Below are positions 29,313-29,978 of a DNA stretch of 29,978 nt, piece after piece (the stretch's first letter is position 1; every line of letters begins with the position of its first letter). Under the pieces are notes generated by a model. It was given only the letters and a program-made list of their open reading frames with translations. It searched no databases and had not been told where the DNA came from. The stretch is from CAZKTS01 sp964555735 (GTDB lineage Bacteria > Actinomycetota > Acidimicrobiia > IMCC26256 > PALSA-555). The stretch is from assembly GCA_964555735.1 (NCBI GenBank), contig CAZKTS010000140.1:1-29978 (forward strand), read 5' to 3'. Both the position numbers and the translations under genes were made by a program.

Positions 29313-29765
29313 TCAGGAGCAGCTGGCGCAGAGGCCGACGAGGTCGATGCGGTGGTGCTCGGTGGTGAAGCCGGTCGTGGCGTCGATCTCGGCGACGGCC
29401 GAGTGGAGCGACGCCTCCAGCTTCGCCGGGGCGGGAACGTCCTCGACACTGCCGCACCGGGAGCACACGAGGTGGTGGTGGTGGTCGCCGGTGAGATCCT
29501 CGGCGAGCTCGAAGCGGGCGTGCTCGGCGTTGGTGACGATGCGGTGCACGACCCCGGCCTGCTCGAGGACGACGAGGTTCCGGTACACGCTGCTCTGGGC
29601 GAGCCCGCCGCGGGCCTGGAGGATCTCGGGGATGGTGAGTGGCCGCGGCGCGTCCCGCAGCACGATCACCAGCTCGACGCGGGTCGTCGTCGCGCGCTGG
29701 TTGACGCGACGGAGGCGCGCGGTCACCTCGTCGACGAGGTCGCTTCGTTGATCGGTAGCCGACAC
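29313..29765 (-). CDS. zur: Fur-family metal regulator, probably Zur
   Basis: The 150-residue protein has the Fur winged helix (RVNQRATTTRVELVIVLRDAPRPLTIPEILQARGGLAQSSVYRNLVVLEQAGVVHRI), then a metal-binding dimer domain with the HHHH run at the usual place. Structural zinc cysteines are in CSRC and CASC, which is the normal Fur pair pattern. The neighbours znuA, znuB and znuC make zinc the likely co-repressor. The box at 28384-28406 is the likely target. GTG at 29765 gives MSATDQRSD. The upstream SDR fragment ends 34 bases before, on the same strand, so the two could share a transcript. Confidence 0.85.
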   Translation of the reverse strand: MSATDQRSDLVDEVTARLRRVNQRATTTRVELVIVLRDAPRPLTIPEILQARGGLAQSSVYRNLVVLEQAGVVHRIVTNAEHARFELAEDLTGDHHHHLVCSRCGSVEDVPAPAKLEASLHSAVAEIDATTGFTTEHHRIDLVGLCASCS

Positions 29766-29799
29766 GCGCCCGAGTGTACCGGCGGGGGTTCGCGCTCGA

Positions 29800-29978
29800 T
29801 CAGCGCTCGTGCGCGGCTTGATGCGCTTCGAGCGAGTCCATGAGCGTGTCGTTCGCGGGCGTCATGAGCGGACCCGGCGGCCGGATGGTGACGTCCTGCA
29901 GGTCGACGCCGGGATGCGCAAGCGCAGCGGCGACGGCGGCGGCCAGCGCGCCACCGACCTCGGCGGGCTCCATCATCA
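29800..29978 (-). CDS. C-terminal part of a probable short-chain dehydrogenase (start outside window)
   Basis: The frame is open from the window edge to the TGA at 29802-29800, giving the last 58 or so residues. The wording MMEPAEVGGALAAAVAAALAHPGVDLQDVTIRPPG looks like the end of an SDR domain, where a helix is followed by the strand that carries the substrate lid. The Rossmann fold and the YxxxK active site would lie outside. The assignment is a guess from the C-terminal pattern. The gene runs in the same direction as zur. Confidence 0.5.
   Translation of the reverse strand, partial: MMEPAEVGGALAAAVAAALAHPGVDLQDVTIRPPGPLMTPANDTLMDSLEAHQAAHER

Noticed and set aside
1..29978. tRNA, rRNA, CRISPR, insertion sequences, prophage or toxin-antitoxin genes
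   Set aside because: No cloverleaf-like sequence, spaced identical repeats, transposase motif or phage protein was seen on either strand.

Overview
The window is very GC-rich DNA with many GTG and some TTG starts, and neighbouring genes that overlap by four bases (ATGA or GTGA). The gene content (a GerMN lipoprotein behind a MtrA/MtrB-like two-component pair, DUF4395, DUF2231, Rrf2, an LpqB-like arrangement) fits a chromosomal segment of a high-GC actinobacterium, perhaps of the class Acidimicrobiia. The class is an inference; no rRNA or marker gene is present to fix it. Coding density is high. No gene-free stretch exceeds about 150 bases, and I see no tRNA, rRNA, IS element, CRISPR array or prophage gene.

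Layout. 1-3124 (+): the tail of a secreted protein, then a coupled trio (PlsY-like acyltransferase, MFS transporter, DegV lipid-binding protein). 3157-4672 (-): CysQ-type phosphatase and an alpha/beta hydrolase. 4808-6074 (+): an exported helical protein and a membrane-anchored Ig-like protein, each followed by a hairpin terminator. 6114-12084: a sulfonate scavenging island built as two divergent operons, rrf2-ssuD-DUF4395-2OG oxygenase (-) and ssuABC (+), with a sigma70-type promoter and a 21-bp palindrome between them. 12183-13397 (+): an acyl-CoA dehydrogenase behind a palindromic operator.

13423-23365 is a stress and envelope-signalling region: a universal stress protein, an EamA-like transporter, a DksA-type zinc-finger protein, two STAS-type proteins, an OmpR-family response regulator, a histidine kinase, a GerMN lipoprotein, small hypothetical proteins, a 14-TM exporter, DUF2231, a SAP-like basic protein, tiny acidic and membrane proteins, and an MscS channel. 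Two regulatory signals tie it together. An 18-bp tandem half-site (consensus TCGYMRC-GMGA-YCGCAAC) occurs three times, each exactly 22 bases before a start codon, at the promoters around the two-component genes. SigB/SigF-type promoters (GTTT, 15-16 bases, GGGTA) sit as a divergent pair at 22239-22299.

23369-25729: a TetR regulator facing a DHA2 drug exporter, with operator-like inverted repeats between them. 25785-26678: a BtuF-like metal/corrinoid-binding protein without a signal peptide. 26683-29765: a zinc uptake island, znuBC (-) and znuA (+) diverging from a Fur-family box, and a Fur/Zur regulator gene. 29800 to the end: the C-terminus of a probable SDR oxidoreductase.

The best candidates for undescribed biology are the 18-bp motif regulon with its fixed 22-base spacing, the divergent stress promoters with their small proteins, and the coupling of DUF4395 and a 2OG-Fe(II)-oxygenase-like protein to SsuD under an Rrf2 regulator.
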